A DNA stretch of 64,000 nt from Pinus tabuliformis (GCA_031772625.1 CM062816.1:634229269-634293268), one strand, 5' to 3'. Shown: positions 24,967-37,390, counted from the stretch's first letter. Numbers and translations: made by a program. Notes: a model not told the origin generated them from the sequence alone.

Positions 24967-26200
24967 ATCAAATGCACAAGATCTTACCTAATGATGAACT
25001 CTTTTCTTAGTACCAGTAGCCAACTGCACCAACCAAGACTTTGCATGCACTTATTCTCTCAAACCACACTTATCCACCAATTCATTATTAACATAACTAT
25101 AATTAGATCCAGTGTCAATCAAAATAGAAACAACTCGATCATAGATCTTACCTTCCATTTAAATAATGGATGCCTAGTGATATGCCTTCTTGTTATCAAA
25201 TGCTACATATATCTAAGGAATTCTTTGTCCAACATCCCCAACTGTCTATGTCTCCTAAGCACTATAGATTTGTGGTCTACCACCCTAATACGATGGAAAA
25301 TCCTTCTTGAGATGATCCTTGCCACATATCCAACACTACATCTATCTCCTACCATCACCTCTATTTTGCTGCTCTCTAGGTTGAGTTCCATGTCCCTTCT
25401 CTACTACATTAAACTTCTTGTAAGGAGCAACATTCTCTTTCTTACCTGCATGTTGAGGTCTTGTTTGCTTTGGTGGCCATTTACCTTTATTATTGTCATT
25501 CCCTTTCCAACCCTTCTTAGACTCGATCTTATGCTTTGATTTCTCATAACATTGCTTCAACTTTCCAATGAAGTATTATACTGACCGAGGCTCATCATAG
25601 TCAATATGATCCTTAAATGTAAATGGAAATCCACTGATAAATCTATAAACTTTGGTTTTCTTATCCTTAAGATACGACACATACCTAAACAACTCCAAGA
25701 ACTTATTCATTTATTCTTCATCTTTCATTGATCCCATCTTCATCTCATAAAACTCCTTGGCTTACTGTCATAACACATCTCTAACAATTACTTATTCTTG
25801 AAGAGTCTCTTGAATTCATGCCAACTCAACTCCTCTATCCTGATGTCTCTGACACACTTCACATCTTCCCACCAGATGTTTTCTTTCCCTTTGAGACTAA
25901 AAATAACTATCTTGGCCTTCATGTTCTCTGTAAATTTTTCTAGCTCAAAGAACTTCTTCATTCTAAGAAACCATGCCTTTGCATCTTTTGGATTCTTCAA
26001 TTCTCCATCTAATGTAGGTGGCTTGGATTTCTTGAAATCATCTGGAAAATATCCCCTATCATTCCTCCTATAAGGATGATAACGATGATGACCATGGTGC
26101 CTCTCCAAACCAGAACTACAGTAGAAACCATATCGATTATCTTTCATATCAGGTGTATCTAAGAACCTGCCATCTTTGACTATGTCATCCATGTCCAACC
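24967..26200 (-). mobile_element. Element B gag region
   Basis: The minus strand encodes a plant Ty3-gypsy gag. It has an His/Arg/Tyr-rich N-terminus, KPPTLDGELKNPKDAKAW, FFELEKF, a WWEDVK block and a region leading to a zinc-knuckle area near 25320. Only the gag family is certain. Several breaks are present. Confidence 0.82.
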
Positions 26201-26823
26201 TATGCCCACCATGAGACCTACTACCATATTCCCCATTAGTCTTTTTTTCCTATCCATAACTAATCAGTGTTTGTCCCTGTCACTACAAGTATAACAAACT
26301 CTAAAGGATAACTGCATTGAATTCTTCTTGGTTCTCTTGTTCCCTAGCAAGTCTTTCCTGTGAATAAATGATCATGTCATTATCTCCTTTGCAATTGATG
26401 ATTTATGCCTTTAAAATTCTTAAGTTGTCTTCTATGTCAAGATAATTCCCCTCTCTTGGTTTCTCATTTGATCTGTAAGGAGATTCTTGTAAACTATAAA
26501 CCACCATTTGGCTTGTCATCTATGTTCTTATTCTTCCTACAAACATACCATATTAGATAAACCAAATACAAACATAATCAACATACCTTAGTGAAGTTCG
26601 AGCGAGGCTATCTCGTCTACAAAATAAATCCAAATTAGCACAATACATGTATATACATAACCATATCAATATACCGACATCATGCATTATAATACCAGCT
26701 GCATACCATGATCTTATGCATGACAACCATAACCATGATGCTACATGCATAATAACCACATAGACACTCGCATGCAAGCATGACAAACACATTACTCCCA
26801 TTCAATGAGAGTGCTTGAACCAT
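26201..26823 (-). other. 5' leader of element B
   Basis: Non-coding stretch between gag and the primer-binding site, with CATGCATRA-type dinucleotide-rich runs near 26640-26770. No gene seen. Confidence 0.5.
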
Positions 26824-26835
26824 GCTCTGATACCA
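26824..26835 (-). other. Primer-binding site of element B (initiator Met tRNA)
   Basis: TGGTATCAGAGC on the minus strand lies three bases from the LTR end TGTGACCACC (plus sense, 26839). Confidence 0.92.
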
Positions 26836-26838
26836 CCC

Positions 26839-27204
26839 TGTGACCACCCCTCCCACATTTACCCACTTTCACCAGCTTGTCAGGGTAAACATGAGATGAG
26901 GGCTACTATGACATGAGCCAACCTCCTAGATCCCATTAAGGAAGTGGGGTTGAGGAATGATGGAAAACTAGAAACTCAACACCTCTACAAGAGCCATGGG
27001 TCACTCAGGGGCTTAACAACCACCCCAAGTGGCCAAAACCTAAGTTATACCTCTATTTCTCATCCCTAGGCCATGAACCACTCCCACAGCAATGCCTCCA
27101 TGCAATTGGGAGTCTCCAACCACATGCACAAGCCCAAATTCATGTAGTTGCAACCCAACTTTTCCAGTTCAGAGGGTATGGTGCTAGATTCTGAGCCTAA
27201 ATTT
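26839..27204 (-). repeat. Partial 5' LTR of element B (U5 end only)
   Basis: This block matches 9185-9560 in the same orientation with many differences, so B is old. It stops at about 27204, where sequence matching the other end of the same LTR family starts in the opposite orientation. The rest of the 5' LTR is missing or inverted. Confidence 0.8.
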
Positions 27205-27206
27205 GT

Positions 27207-28330
27207 AACAACCCTGGTGAAAATTCCATATAATAAAGTTAATAAAGGAAAAATAATAACCACAATCATGGGACACCTATTCCAAGCTAAATGTTGAGAA
27301 AAACATCCTAATGTGGGTGTTAATTTGGTTTACTATGCTAAGGAAATTGGCAAAGGCTTTGGAAAGGCAAAATGGAATTTTTGGCAATTTATTTATGAAA
27401 ATAATGGAAATTATGAGAAAAGGAAGGTGAAAGGTTACAGGTTGCATGTGAGGAGAAAAATGAAGGAAAATAATGGAAAAATGAAGAAAATAGAGGCCTC
27501 TTTAATAAAAAGGCTTCTGAGGATCAATTGGTACCTTTTGTCAGTTTAGTTTTGGAGCTCTCTCTCTCTCTCTCTCTCACTCTTGGACACTTAGAGTTTT
27601 CTTGGATCATTTTAGTATTGGATCAAGAAAAGCAAAGAAGGTAAAGGAAAGCAAAAGATCAAGAAAGGAATAGCATGATCAAGGAACTACATCGGTATTA
27701 TTTGCATGTGTGATTTCCTTGATATATTTGGCATGGATGGTACATGCATGTGTGTATTTGGTTCTCTTGTTGTCATTGGCATGGGTTTTGCCAGGTGTCA
27801 CAGTGTTCTTCAGTCTTTCCTTTCCATTTCTGGATAGTCATGGTGTGATGGGGTTCTCATGTTTTGGTTGACCTAGATTGTCAGATGGATTCGAAACTGA
27901 GTGAGGTGGTCTCTGAAAGAAAGAACATGTGGCCTAGTGATCCTTGAATTAGATTGTGGATTGTGGTAAAACCTTTGCCTAGTAACCCTAAACTCAACTA
28001 TGGGTCGCAGTAAAGCCAGATTTTGTGTTACCTCGGTGGGCCTAGGAATCCTCAATCGCTGAATGGAGGGATATACAGTAAATCCTAGAGGTGGGTGCCC
28101 TTTATCAGGCCTAGGAATCCTTTGTTTTATGAATGAAAGGATATACGATAAAGTGGTAAAGCGGTAAAGCCTGGAGGGTGGAGTCTCGATTAGGGCCTAG
28201 TGATCTAGTGGGGATTGCGATAAAGCCTAGAGACTAGGAGACAGGCAAATTCGTCACTTTGTAGGTGGTGAAATATGGTGGCATCCATTGATCCGGGTGG
28301 ATCTAGAAATAGAAGTGGCCTTGAAAATAG
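27207..28330 (+). repeat. B-family LTR, U3/R part, plus orientation
   Basis: It starts TGTAACAACCCTGGTG, and the first 340 bases match 60149-60550 and the reverse complement of 11202-10830. A (CT)n run sits at about 27556-27580. It is followed by a shared GTACATGCATGTGTG stretch and a degenerate repeat of CCTAGTRATCCT-like words (27925-28250). It is an incomplete LTR abutting B head to head. The downstream limit is approximate. Confidence 0.75.
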
Positions 28331-28869
28331 CCCAAAAATCAAAGTCATAATATGTAAGTGAAACTAGGACCAGATTGTAGTGCTCGCTGCATTCTAACTG
28401 TGTGAACGACACTCAAATCTAATTTCGTATGCTCAAGTTATAGCTGGTCAAATTTTTGGTCAAACTGGGCCAAGTGGCAGTCACTAACAAGGCAACAATT
28501 TGGCAAAGTATCTGTGCATGGAATTCGTCCACCGGAAAAGGTGAATTTGTCACCTCTTTAATTTACCCAGTGACCCTTAAATTTTGGCGAAAAAGTTTTA
28601 ACCAATGGCAAATTAAAAATAAAAATAATAATTTGGGGTGGCAGGATGCCACCCCCTCCACCCCCAACAGAACCAATGGTGATATTATATTTATGGAACA
28701 TATTAAAAATTGTGTGGTGGGCGGGGCACCCCCGGCAAACCTGCTCGATCACCAATCAACAACGAAATTACATATATACCACAGAGCCAACACATTACCG
28801 TTAAATCAAATCATATGTTGACCATATTAATAATTGTGTCACATTGTTAAACAAAATTCACACCAAGTA
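28331..28869. other. Unassigned sequence, possibly SINE body
   Basis: No gene is seen. A CCACCCC-rich patch near 28640-28670 (GGGGTGGCAGGATGCCACCCC) is a short perfect hairpin. The lower part could be the 3' body of the SINE-like head at 28870-28968. Confidence 0.3.
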
Positions 28870-28968
28870 TGGGGTGGGCGAGTTTTGAACCCAACCTTCC
28901 CCCACATAAGCCACCGGAAATTACTGATGAGGCATGGATCATGCCTTATTAACTATGCCACACAAACA
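28870..28968 (-). repeat. tRNA-derived SINE head (candidate)
   Basis: On the minus strand TGGCATAGTTAATAAGGC resembles an internal pol III A box. About 50 bases later GGGTTCAAAACTCGCCC resembles a B box with its T-arm stem. Order and orientation fit a tRNA-derived SINE. No target duplication was identified. Confidence 0.45.
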
Positions 28969-29059
28969 TATATTTAAGCCTCAATTATTACTATTCGACT
29001 CAAACCAGTGGACGGTGGACCAGCGGAACCCTGAGTAGCCAGGAGGGCCAGAACCATGA

Positions 29060-30140
29060 GTGAGGAACCTATTTTGATGTTGAGAAGATTCCCTTGGGTG
29101 GCAATAGGTGTCAGATACATTGTTTCATGTGTTGCTTCTCCCCAGAAGATGTGAGACACATCTGCTTCATCCAACATTTCTATGGTCATTTCCTAGATTG
29201 TTTTGTTCTTTCTCTCCACTACTCCATTTTTTTGTGGATTTCTAGCCACTGAATATTGCCTCCTGATGTCATGCTCTTCAAAGAATTATTCAAACTCTCT
29301 TGAAGTGTACTCTCCTCCTCTATCTGATCTTAAGAATTTTATCTTTAAGTATTTCTCATTTTCTACTTGAGCTTTAATTTTTTTTGAATGCTTAAATGCT
29401 TCTAAATTTTCTTTTAAGAGCACAATCCAATTGGTCTTGGTAAAATAATCAATGAGAAGCATGAAATATCTTTCTCCTTTTGGGGTTTTTTCTCTGGTTT
29501 GGCCATAAATATCTGTGTGAATGAACTCCAGTGGTCTAGATGATGAGAACTCTTTTGACTTGAAATAATTCCTAGTATGCTTTCCAAATTGGCATGACTT
29601 GCAAATTGAGTCATCATGCCTTAACAATCTTGGTAATCCTCTCACAATTCCCATCTTCTTAACTTTTATGAAACTATCAAAATTATTTTGGTCAAGCCTC
29701 TTGTGCCACAATCATGCTTCATTCATTTTTCTTAAATAGAAGTTAACCATGGAATCATCGAACACATATACATTATTGTGGGTTCTAATTGTTTTCCTGC
29801 CATCTTTCCATTCTTCATGGTGCGGATATCACAGTTTTTGGATCGAAAGGTCACATCATAGCCGTTATCACACATTTGACTAACACTAATTAGATCATGC
29901 TTGAGACATTCCACATACAGCACATTTTGTGCTTTTTTCTTTTCATCAAGGCTGACTATGCCTTTACCCTTAATTCTTGCTAGAGCATTGTTTCCAAAGG
30001 TGACATTGTTTCCTCTGTCCTTTTCTTTTAGTGACAAAAAAATTATTTTATCCCCAGTCATATGCTTGGAACAACCACTATCCACATACCATATGTTCTC
30101 TTGATTATGGGCTGATATAGTGAGTCCACAATGCATGCTC
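29060..30140 (-). mobile_element. Element J protease and integrase region
   Basis: The minus strand reads WYVDSGCSKHMTG (copia protease), then MWHKRLDQ...CKSCQFGKH (GAG-pre-integrase zinc site), then an integrase core with FIHTDIYG and LRSDRGGEYTS, and finally DEADVSHIFWGEA. These are diagnostic of Ty1-copia. The frame decays after the last motif. Broken. Confidence 0.9.
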
Positions 30141-30157
30141 TTTTTAGTCTTTTGTTT

Positions 30158-32200
30158 CTAGCTCCCCTTATCCTTTTGGATAGCTGAATGTCTAATATTT
30201 TTGAACTTATATAGGTATTCAAACCTACTTCTACACTCACTTGCTTTGTGCCCAAAATTATTACATTTGAAGCATTCTACTTCAGTTAAAAGCAGAGAGA
30301 AGACATTTTGATCTCTGAGAGGAGAGTTTTGAGATCTAAAATTTTGATACTTCTTATATCTAGAATTTTCATATCTTTCAACTTTGATATTTCTACAATC
30401 AATGGCTTTATGTCCAAAGATGACACTTATAATAATGACCATAAAATAAATAGGCATGCCTATTCTTGGAAGTTTTATGAGTTTGTGCATGAAGGTACCT
30501 TGGTTGTCTAGCTAATTGATTTGTTCTTCATTGATGATCTCCTATTTTCCGTGTTTCTCTTTTGTCATCATTGATTCTCTCTTAATTCTTCTTTACACAG
30601 CTTTGCAGTTCTTCGAATCCCACGAATGTGAATTTTAGAAGATTCCTATGGATTTGAGTATCCCAGACCTGTTTTGATTCTTGAGGGCCTTTGGCTATTT
30701 AGAATCTGATCTAGTCTCCTTTTTCCTTCTACAAATTTTTCATTTAAACTCTTCTCAGTCTTTATTCCCTCAAGGTTCGTTCTTAGAGAGACAAATTTTG
30801 CCTCAAGACTCTAACAATTATCTTCCCATTCATGGATCAAGTCTTGAAGAACCTCTTCCTTTCATTTAGCTTCTTCCAATTTAACTTTCAAAGACAGAAT
30901 ATCATCTTTGCATGTCTTTGAGATCATTTCCTTCCTTAACTTGAGAAACTCCTATTTTAATTGCTTGTTCTCTTCTTCTAGTTTCTCACATGTTCCTTAT
31001 TTTTCTTCTAGTAGAAGGACTAAACTATCTTTGCTCTTGATAGCTTCTTCAAGTTTTTATTTTTGATAAGAAAACTCCTCATTATCAGAGTTATACATAC
31101 CTTCTTCAACACATTGTAGTTGTTCCTTCAGTTGCTTATTCTTTTTCCTTACTTTATTTAGCTCATCAAGACATTGATGAGTTCCCCTTCAAGGTCCATT
31201 ACTCCTTCTTCTTCTTCCTCTTCAGAGTCCATAATACTTTGTTTCTTGGAGTATGTTCCAAAATCCATAAGTAAATACTTATTTGAATCATCCTTCGAAG
31301 AGTTTTTACTTTCTGACTCTGGTACTGAGTTATCCTCTTTGGAGTGGAACCCCTTTTTATTATAGATATTTTTCTTCTGATGTTTCTGAGACTTGTTTCC
31401 AAATTTCTGATCATCTTCCTTTTCAGCCTTTTCTTTATAAGGAAATTTGGACGAAAAAAGTCCAACTCTTCCACAGTCAAAACATTTAAAGGGAAACTTC
31501 CCTTTATATTTTCCTAAGGCACGCTTCAATTTCCTGGTTAATTGAGCCAACTCTTGATCAGATTCAAAGATGGAGCAGTCTTGATGATCTTTGTGCTCCT
31601 TAGCCTTTTTGGATACTTTGAAAGTTTCTTCCTTAGGTTCAAACTTCTCTCTTTCTACTCTCATATCATAGGATGTGAGAGTACCATGCAGTTGGTCCAT
31701 CTTGAGATCCTTTAAATTAGTCATTTATTCAATAGCTGAGACTTTCGAATTAAATCTCATGGGCATATATATTAATATTTTTTGAACAAATATTTCTTCC
31801 TTGACCTCTTCACCAAGTCCTCTAATCATATTGGTTACTTCATCAACTCTAAGGAATTACTCTGTTATGCTTTCATCTTCACTCATTCTCAAGCTCTCAA
31901 ACCTCATTTTGAAGGTTTGAAGTTTCACCTACTTGACTTTGTCATCTCCTTCATGACTCTGATTAAGCTTTACCCACACTTCCTTAGTAGACTTACAGTG
32001 CATAACCTTTACAAGTTTTGATTGAATAAGACCAAAGAGAATGGAATTCTTGGCTTTAGCATTATTTCCATATAATTTTTTACCATCTGCATCAGTGGGA
32101 GGAATACCAGGGACATTGTAGTCTACTAGCATTGAATTCCAAACATCTACTCCCAAGGAGATATGATATGCTTCCATAGGCTTACTTTCTAAAAGGCATA
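30158..32200 (-). mobile_element. Element J gag region
   Basis: From high to low coordinates the minus strand encodes a gag N-terminus (WNSMLVDYNVP, then a KEVWVKL block), a Glu/Lys-rich middle, and zinc-knuckle segments including CFKCNNFGHKASECRS. The arrangement is that of a plant copia gag with a long charged linker. Broken. Confidence 0.85.
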
Positions 32201-32315
32201 GTTTGTCCCATCAAACACTAGTATTCTACTTGAGAAAGCCTCTTGACTCTCTTGCCTAGGCATAACTCCTTATAGATCTACCTTCTAGTGGTTAGACTAT
32301 TCTTGAAGGAACTTG

Positions 32316-32327
32316 GCTCTAATACCA
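32316..32327 (-). other. Primer-binding site of element J
   Basis: TGGTATTAGAGC on the minus strand is one base from the plant initiator Met-tRNA complement. It lies just inside the LTR end at 32330. Confidence 0.85.
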
Positions 32328-32329
32328 AT

Positions 32330-33553
32330 TGTTGGAACAAGGAATTACTGAGAGGGGGGTTGAATCAGTAATAGTGAGATTCTTAAATATTTTCCTGAAT
32401 ATGCTTTCGGTCCTTTTTATTTTATGTTACTTATGAGAGAATTCATTCACAAAGAAAGTGAGAAGCAAGTTTAAGGATGCATAGTTCATACAACCAACCA
32501 CATGAGAAGCATACACATTTTGACGAAGGTGTTTTCACGTGGAAACACAGAGGGAACAAAACCACCACTTTTTTGTTTTTTTATGATGTAATTTAAGAAC
32601 CTACTTAATTATATCAGTTTTTCTGTGAGCACCCACTCACAGGAGGCACCGACCCACTTAGGTTAGAAAGAACCAACTTTCCAAGAGGCACCAACCTATT
32701 TGAATGCAGGCTACAACCTGCTCATGCCATTATTCTACTATTTCATAAAATTTTCAAACTAAAAACAAAGGCATATACAATTATGGAAAATACCAATTAG
32801 GTTGGTTGCAGAAACAACTTCTTCTCTCAATCCACTGTTTTTCCACAGACTCCCTCGATTTCATTCAACAACACTCTATCCTCTACTCAGAATAGCATAT
32901 CCTCAGCACTTTTCTTTCTCCCACATAGGCTCTTTTCTATGCACTCTTCACCTTTTCTCTCATTGTCCGTCTCACAACACACTCTCTTCTCTCATAGCTC
33001 AACACTTCACAATATGCTATACTCCCCACTTTGTTTGATGTTGATCAAATGGTTTTGATCCTCTAATGCACATTGCACAATGTTGTCTTTGTTTCCTGTG
33101 TCCATACTTTCTTAGTGTACCTCAGTATGGCTCCTCATGTTGTTGTTGCATCTGTTAGATTAACTTTTTCATGGCATTAAACATAGACATTAGCTTTCGA
33201 GTTCTTCACTGACTCCCTTTGTAATCCTCCATGCTGAGAATTTAATCTCAGGCGGCCTACACACTCTAACATGACTTCCCATGCTTATTCATTACTCCAC
33301 AAAGCTTGAAAGTACTCTGGAATGGCAACTACGTTCCTTATTTAAATTGACCAAACGTGCACACGAAGAAACCGATTGCTTTCTCCAATTCTCCAGTTCT
33401 TCTTTGTGAACTGTTGTCCTTGTTGCCTTGTCTCGTCGCCTTTTGCAGATCCAGCTAACTCTATAAACCAACTCCTCTGATCTACATATAATCTTCAGTT
33501 GTCGACCCATTCATCCATTTAACTCACCGTATTGTTTCGTCAGAGCCCCAACA
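32330..33553 (-). repeat. 5' LTR of element J (minimum extent)
   Basis: On plus it runs from TGTTGGAACAAGG to GAGCCCCAACA (TG...CA). A longer LTR to 34475, ending ACCCTAACA, is possible, because 33554-34475 shares ATATCGTAAC and GGAGCCCC words with it. No second copy is present to decide. Confidence 0.6.
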
Positions 33554-34475
33554 TATCGTAACTCAAACGAAAGAAATATTATGATGTTACACAGATTTGA
33601 TATCCTTAGCCCCCTTTGCACTTAGCTCCCTAAGAGTTTTCTTCCTCATAAGACCGGGCATGTGACCGTCGGCTTAGCTTACCATTATAGTGTTATATCG
33701 GAGCCCCTTCATATTGTAACTTTTGCAAAGTATCGATTTATTTTAGCTCCCTCTGTTTATCCCTTGGTTCATTTGATCTCCATATGACCATGTGTCAGAT
33801 AATATTAGGGCCCCCATTTTATCATAACCTTTTCAAATTCCATATGCATGGGAGTTACAATCTCCTCGACCTCTGATATGCTGACCTTTGATATGACGTC
33901 ATGATTTCGTCATTTCTCCACATGGCACCTCTTGAGTGGTGACATGTGTCACTTTGATTTGCCCCATTGGACCACTGAAAATGCCAAAACAGGTTTCCAC
34001 ATGTCCACCGTACTTCCACGTCATGCTGACGTCAGTTGCCACTTCAGATTCTCGGAGCCAATCACATGTCGCCATCTTTCCTACTAGAGGAGAATGAAGG
34101 GGTCCCTTCAAGCCTTGGTTTTGCAACGAGAACCTTTTGTAACCCTTCTACCCATCCCTTGGAACTTTTTGCAATATCGACAGTACCAACTATCGTAACT
34201 TCTCAAAATTCAAGAGTTAAAAATTTTTGAGATTCTGATGGCTTCAACCTTCTAATATTCTAGTATCCACTTGCTCTGGCCTCCAATGTGTCGATGGCCT
34301 CCAGCTTTCGATACCCTAATATGACCTACTCCGAGGTTCCGATATTCCAATCTCTGATATAACCTACTCCAGGGTTTTGATATCCAGTCTCGATGTGCTT
34401 TGACCTCTGATATTCATCCTTCCTCTTTGTTGACCTCCGATATTTCGGCCTACTTAAGACTTCAAGACCCTAACA
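33554..34475. repeat. Degenerate GAYATTCC/CCTCYGATAT repeats, possible LTR extension
   Basis: No coding. Diverged short repeats built on GACCTCYGATAT, CTACTCCRRGGTT and GATATYCC fill 34255-34450. Two perfect TGACGTCA palindromes, the bZIP/TGA-factor core, lie at 33894-33901 and 34027-34034. Confidence 0.45.
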
Positions 34476-35824
34476 TTGGCAGACCATAAATTTTGATCTA
34501 GGAGGCCATTTTCAGATTTCTACACACCATTGGAAAGCTCTTTCAGAACACTTTCCAACGAAGATGGTTGGATGTAGACTTTGAGCCCATATGCTACCTA
34601 TAAAATGGCTACAAAGTCTCTGTCATTCTTTTCTCATGGAATACAGAGCACTGCAACAACCATGGGATTCCTCCTAGACTTCCAATCGCCATAGTCATCA
34701 TTTTATGGATTTTCAATAAGCCTGCTACTATGATGATTATGTACCATAAACTTGGAGCTACAATAGAATTCCTCTTGGACTCCCAATCACTATGCTAATC
34801 TGGTTGACGTCAATGCCAACACTATTACAGCCACTAACCATCCAGACAATGTCAATTTTCCAACATTAACTACATTAAAATGCAGGTTTCAACTCAAAAA
34901 GTGTGTTGTAGTGTAGGTTTTATCCCAAAAAGTGTGCTACAATCTATTCAGTGATTTTTTGTATTATGCGCACACCTTAAGTGTTTTTATTGGTTTTTTT
35001 GGTGATTTTGTTCAAGATTTTTTATAAAAAGGGTCAGAAAAGGTTAACCATCATCTAGAAGGTGATTGAGTCAAAAAACACGAGGCTTGGTGATGGATAT
35101 TGATTGCACCTAAAATCAACAATAAAATCCTTGAGTGTGAAGAAGAAATGGTTGGATTGAGAAAGAGTGTATGCTACAGGAGTGCAAGGTTTTGAGAGTA
35201 GATCAGAGTTTACTCTTAGAGCATATTTTAGAGGATGATGGAGCTACATTAGATCTACATGTCTAGTATATTTTTGTTGTAGATTGTGGCTCCCATTTTC
35301 TACTAATATGGAGAGGAGAAATATTGTTATAGTTGTTGCAGTTTCAGATCAGATTTTATGTTGTTGATGCATTTGTGTTGCAGAAGTTTTTATTAGAGGA
35401 TATCTTGTTGTAGCTTCAACACGTGTTTTATATGGTTGCATGAGATTTTTTTGTGGTTGAGTGTGTAGATCAGATTTTTCATTTTGTGTTGTTGTAGGGT
35501 TTGATGGGTTTGTTACTGTATAGTTTGGTTTTGATTTGCAGATTAGTGTTAAGGGTTGTGTATTGTATTTATTTTGTTTTTGAATGAAATGTTTGTGAGA
35601 TTGAGCATGTGGGAGGATTGATGTGTGGTATGGAGATTTATAATGTTGGTTGTTTTTAGTGATGATGAGATTTTCTTGCTGCTAGGGTTTGATATTTTAG
35701 AGTTTTGCCTTGGTGATCCATTTTGAAAATGAATGAAATCGAGGTATGTATAGAGTTGTGGAGGAGTGGGTTCTTGCTAACTTGGAGCAGTGATTTTGTG
35801 TTAATGGGTTCTAATAACATTGTT
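34476..35824. other. Unassigned LTR-like sequence
   Basis: No gene. A TATAAAATGG box at about 34600 follows a CATTGGAAAGCTC phrase, as in LTR promoters. GATTCCTC then CCAATCRCYAT recurs at about 34665 and 34770. CAAAAAGTGTG(T/C)T recurs near 34900 and 34945. Probably fragments of an LTR I cannot name. Confidence 0.3.
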
Positions 35825-35965
35825 CAAGAAGTGGTCTCTTATGCCTAGTGGTAATTGGAATAGTTAGTGGTCGCCAACTTACTGCATTTTTGGGATCGAG
35901 TCTCCTGACTGGTGGTGACTAGCTATTTGTATATGAGTTCGAGTCTCCTAGTTGGTGGTAGCTAG
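35825..35965 (+). repeat. tRNA-related SINE-like sequence (candidate)
   Basis: GCCTAGTGGTAATTGG resembles an A box. GGGATCGAGTCTCC about 48 bases later, and again GAGTTCGAGTCTCC, resemble B boxes. The second half looks like a duplicated T-arm. It is degenerate, so this is only a candidate. Confidence 0.35.
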
Positions 35966-36149
35966 CAATCTATGTAAAAGACAAGTTTTTGCATGACACA
36001 CAATAGAATATTCAAAGTCGTACATCAACAATAAGGGTGGTTTTCTCCCCAATGGGATTCCACCAGATATCCTTATGTCTCATGTGGTTGTTTGTTGTGT
36101 TGTGCATTGTTTCTATCTTGGTTTAGCTGCTAACTTGATTATATACTTA

Positions 36150-37390
36150 TGTGGTAATCTCTTAATGTGATGCTAGATAAATTAATGCATGAATCAGTTG
36201 AAGTTAAAATTGGTAAAAATATATCACAAGACACACAATTGATTCACCCGGCCCCCCCACTCTTAGTAGTGCTCAAGGTTTCTAACAAAACTAGGAAGGG
36301 ACATGAATACATGTTCATGGTAGTTAACAAGTTCAATAATATGTGTGTTTTCATGCAATGTAAAAAGATTACCAAGGGAGAATAAGTAACCAATTTGTTC
36401 TTTGAACATGTCTCGATGAATTTTCGAATACCAAGGAGCACTGTTTCAGATAAGGACACCAAATTTCTTAGTGAAATTTTTAATACAATGTGGGAGAAAA
36501 TGGACAAAAGGTTGAAAAGGTTACATTAACATACATATGGGAAACGAGAAGTAGTTAGTATGGATTTTGTGTAGGTTTTAAGGGTTACAATTAGAAGCAT
36601 TTGATGAATTCGGATGAAAATTTGGTATATGTATATATGTGTATATGTATATATGTAGTCCTTACTATTATTAGTAAGTCCCCATTTAAAACATGTTTTG
36701 GATATTTTCCACCTTCACCTTTGGGTATTACATATGAATAGCAAGGAGGAGTAATGGAAGGTCTCATAGGGGATGCTTTAAGGGTAGAGAATTTTTTTGA
36801 GAAGATCAGTCAAACCCTTTTGCAAGTTAATGAGACACTAGAGAAGTCATAGGAAAAGTGAAAGGCTAAGCATGATCAATTCCAAACATAGAAGTTATTC
36901 AAAGTGTGAGATAGGGAATGGTTACAATTGAATAAGGAGAGGCTACAAGGTCTTGGTAAGAAAATCAAGGCACTGTGATATGGACTTTTTGAGGTACTAC
37001 AAAATGTGGGAGATAATACCTATAGATTCAATCTACTTGCATACATGTGCATTTAATTAATGGCTAATGTGGATAATATAAAATTTTATGAGCCATCCAT
37101 GCTAGATCAAGAATAGCAATAGGTCCTACCTTTCATAGAGTCCTTAACTCTAGATGCTCATGAAGGGTTAACAGAGGATACAATTTTGCAGAACAAGTCC
37201 ATAACTACAAGACAAGGGAAGCATGATCTTTGGAAAATAAGGTTGAAAGGATAGCTTACAGGCAAGGCTGAACAGTACTCTAGGGAGAAGGTAGAGGAAA
37301 AATTTCCCCACGTCATCCAGTAAAATATTGTTGGGACCAAAAGCCTCCCAAAATGGAGAGGTGTGATCCATATTGGATCACTATATGATT
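36150..37390 (+). mobile_element. Ty3-gypsy integrase and chromodomain fragment
   Basis: The plus strand shows a decayed integrase: a VSDKDTKFLSEIF motif, later KERLQGLGKKIK and YGLFEVLQNVGDNTYRFNL-like blocks, then a chromodomain-like end. These are the motifs of a plant chromovirus integrase C-terminus. It is a broken, old piece whose gag and RT are not adjacent. Confidence 0.75.

Larger units (their letters stand above)
9185..27204 (-). mobile_element. Element B: old Ty3-gypsy retrotransposon, split by C and A
   Basis: On the minus strand the order is partial 5' LTR (27204-26839), Met-tRNA primer site (26835-26824), gag (about 26200-25350), protease (24966-24685), RT (24603-23720), RNase H and integrase (13088-11684), polypurine tract (11222-11203) and a 2-kb 3' LTR (11202-9185). 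The RNase H coding sequence is interrupted by element C. Across C the reading continues as IAY|LDKEF with an ATATG duplication, which proves a single original element. B is broken, with many breaks, and is the oldest layer of the nest. Confidence 0.88.
28974..34475 (-). mobile_element. Element J: 5' half of a Ty1-copia retrotransposon
   Basis: In minus sense the order is LTR (ending at 32330), Met-tRNA primer site, gag with zinc knuckles (about 32200-30160), protease and GAG-pre-integrase (30136-29600), then the integrase N-terminal half (to about 29060), where the element stops. RT, RNase H and the 3' LTR are missing. The LTR phrase GAGAGGGGGGTTGAATCAG is common in plant copia elements of the SIRE/Maximus type (inference). 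Broken, moderately old. Confidence 0.85.
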
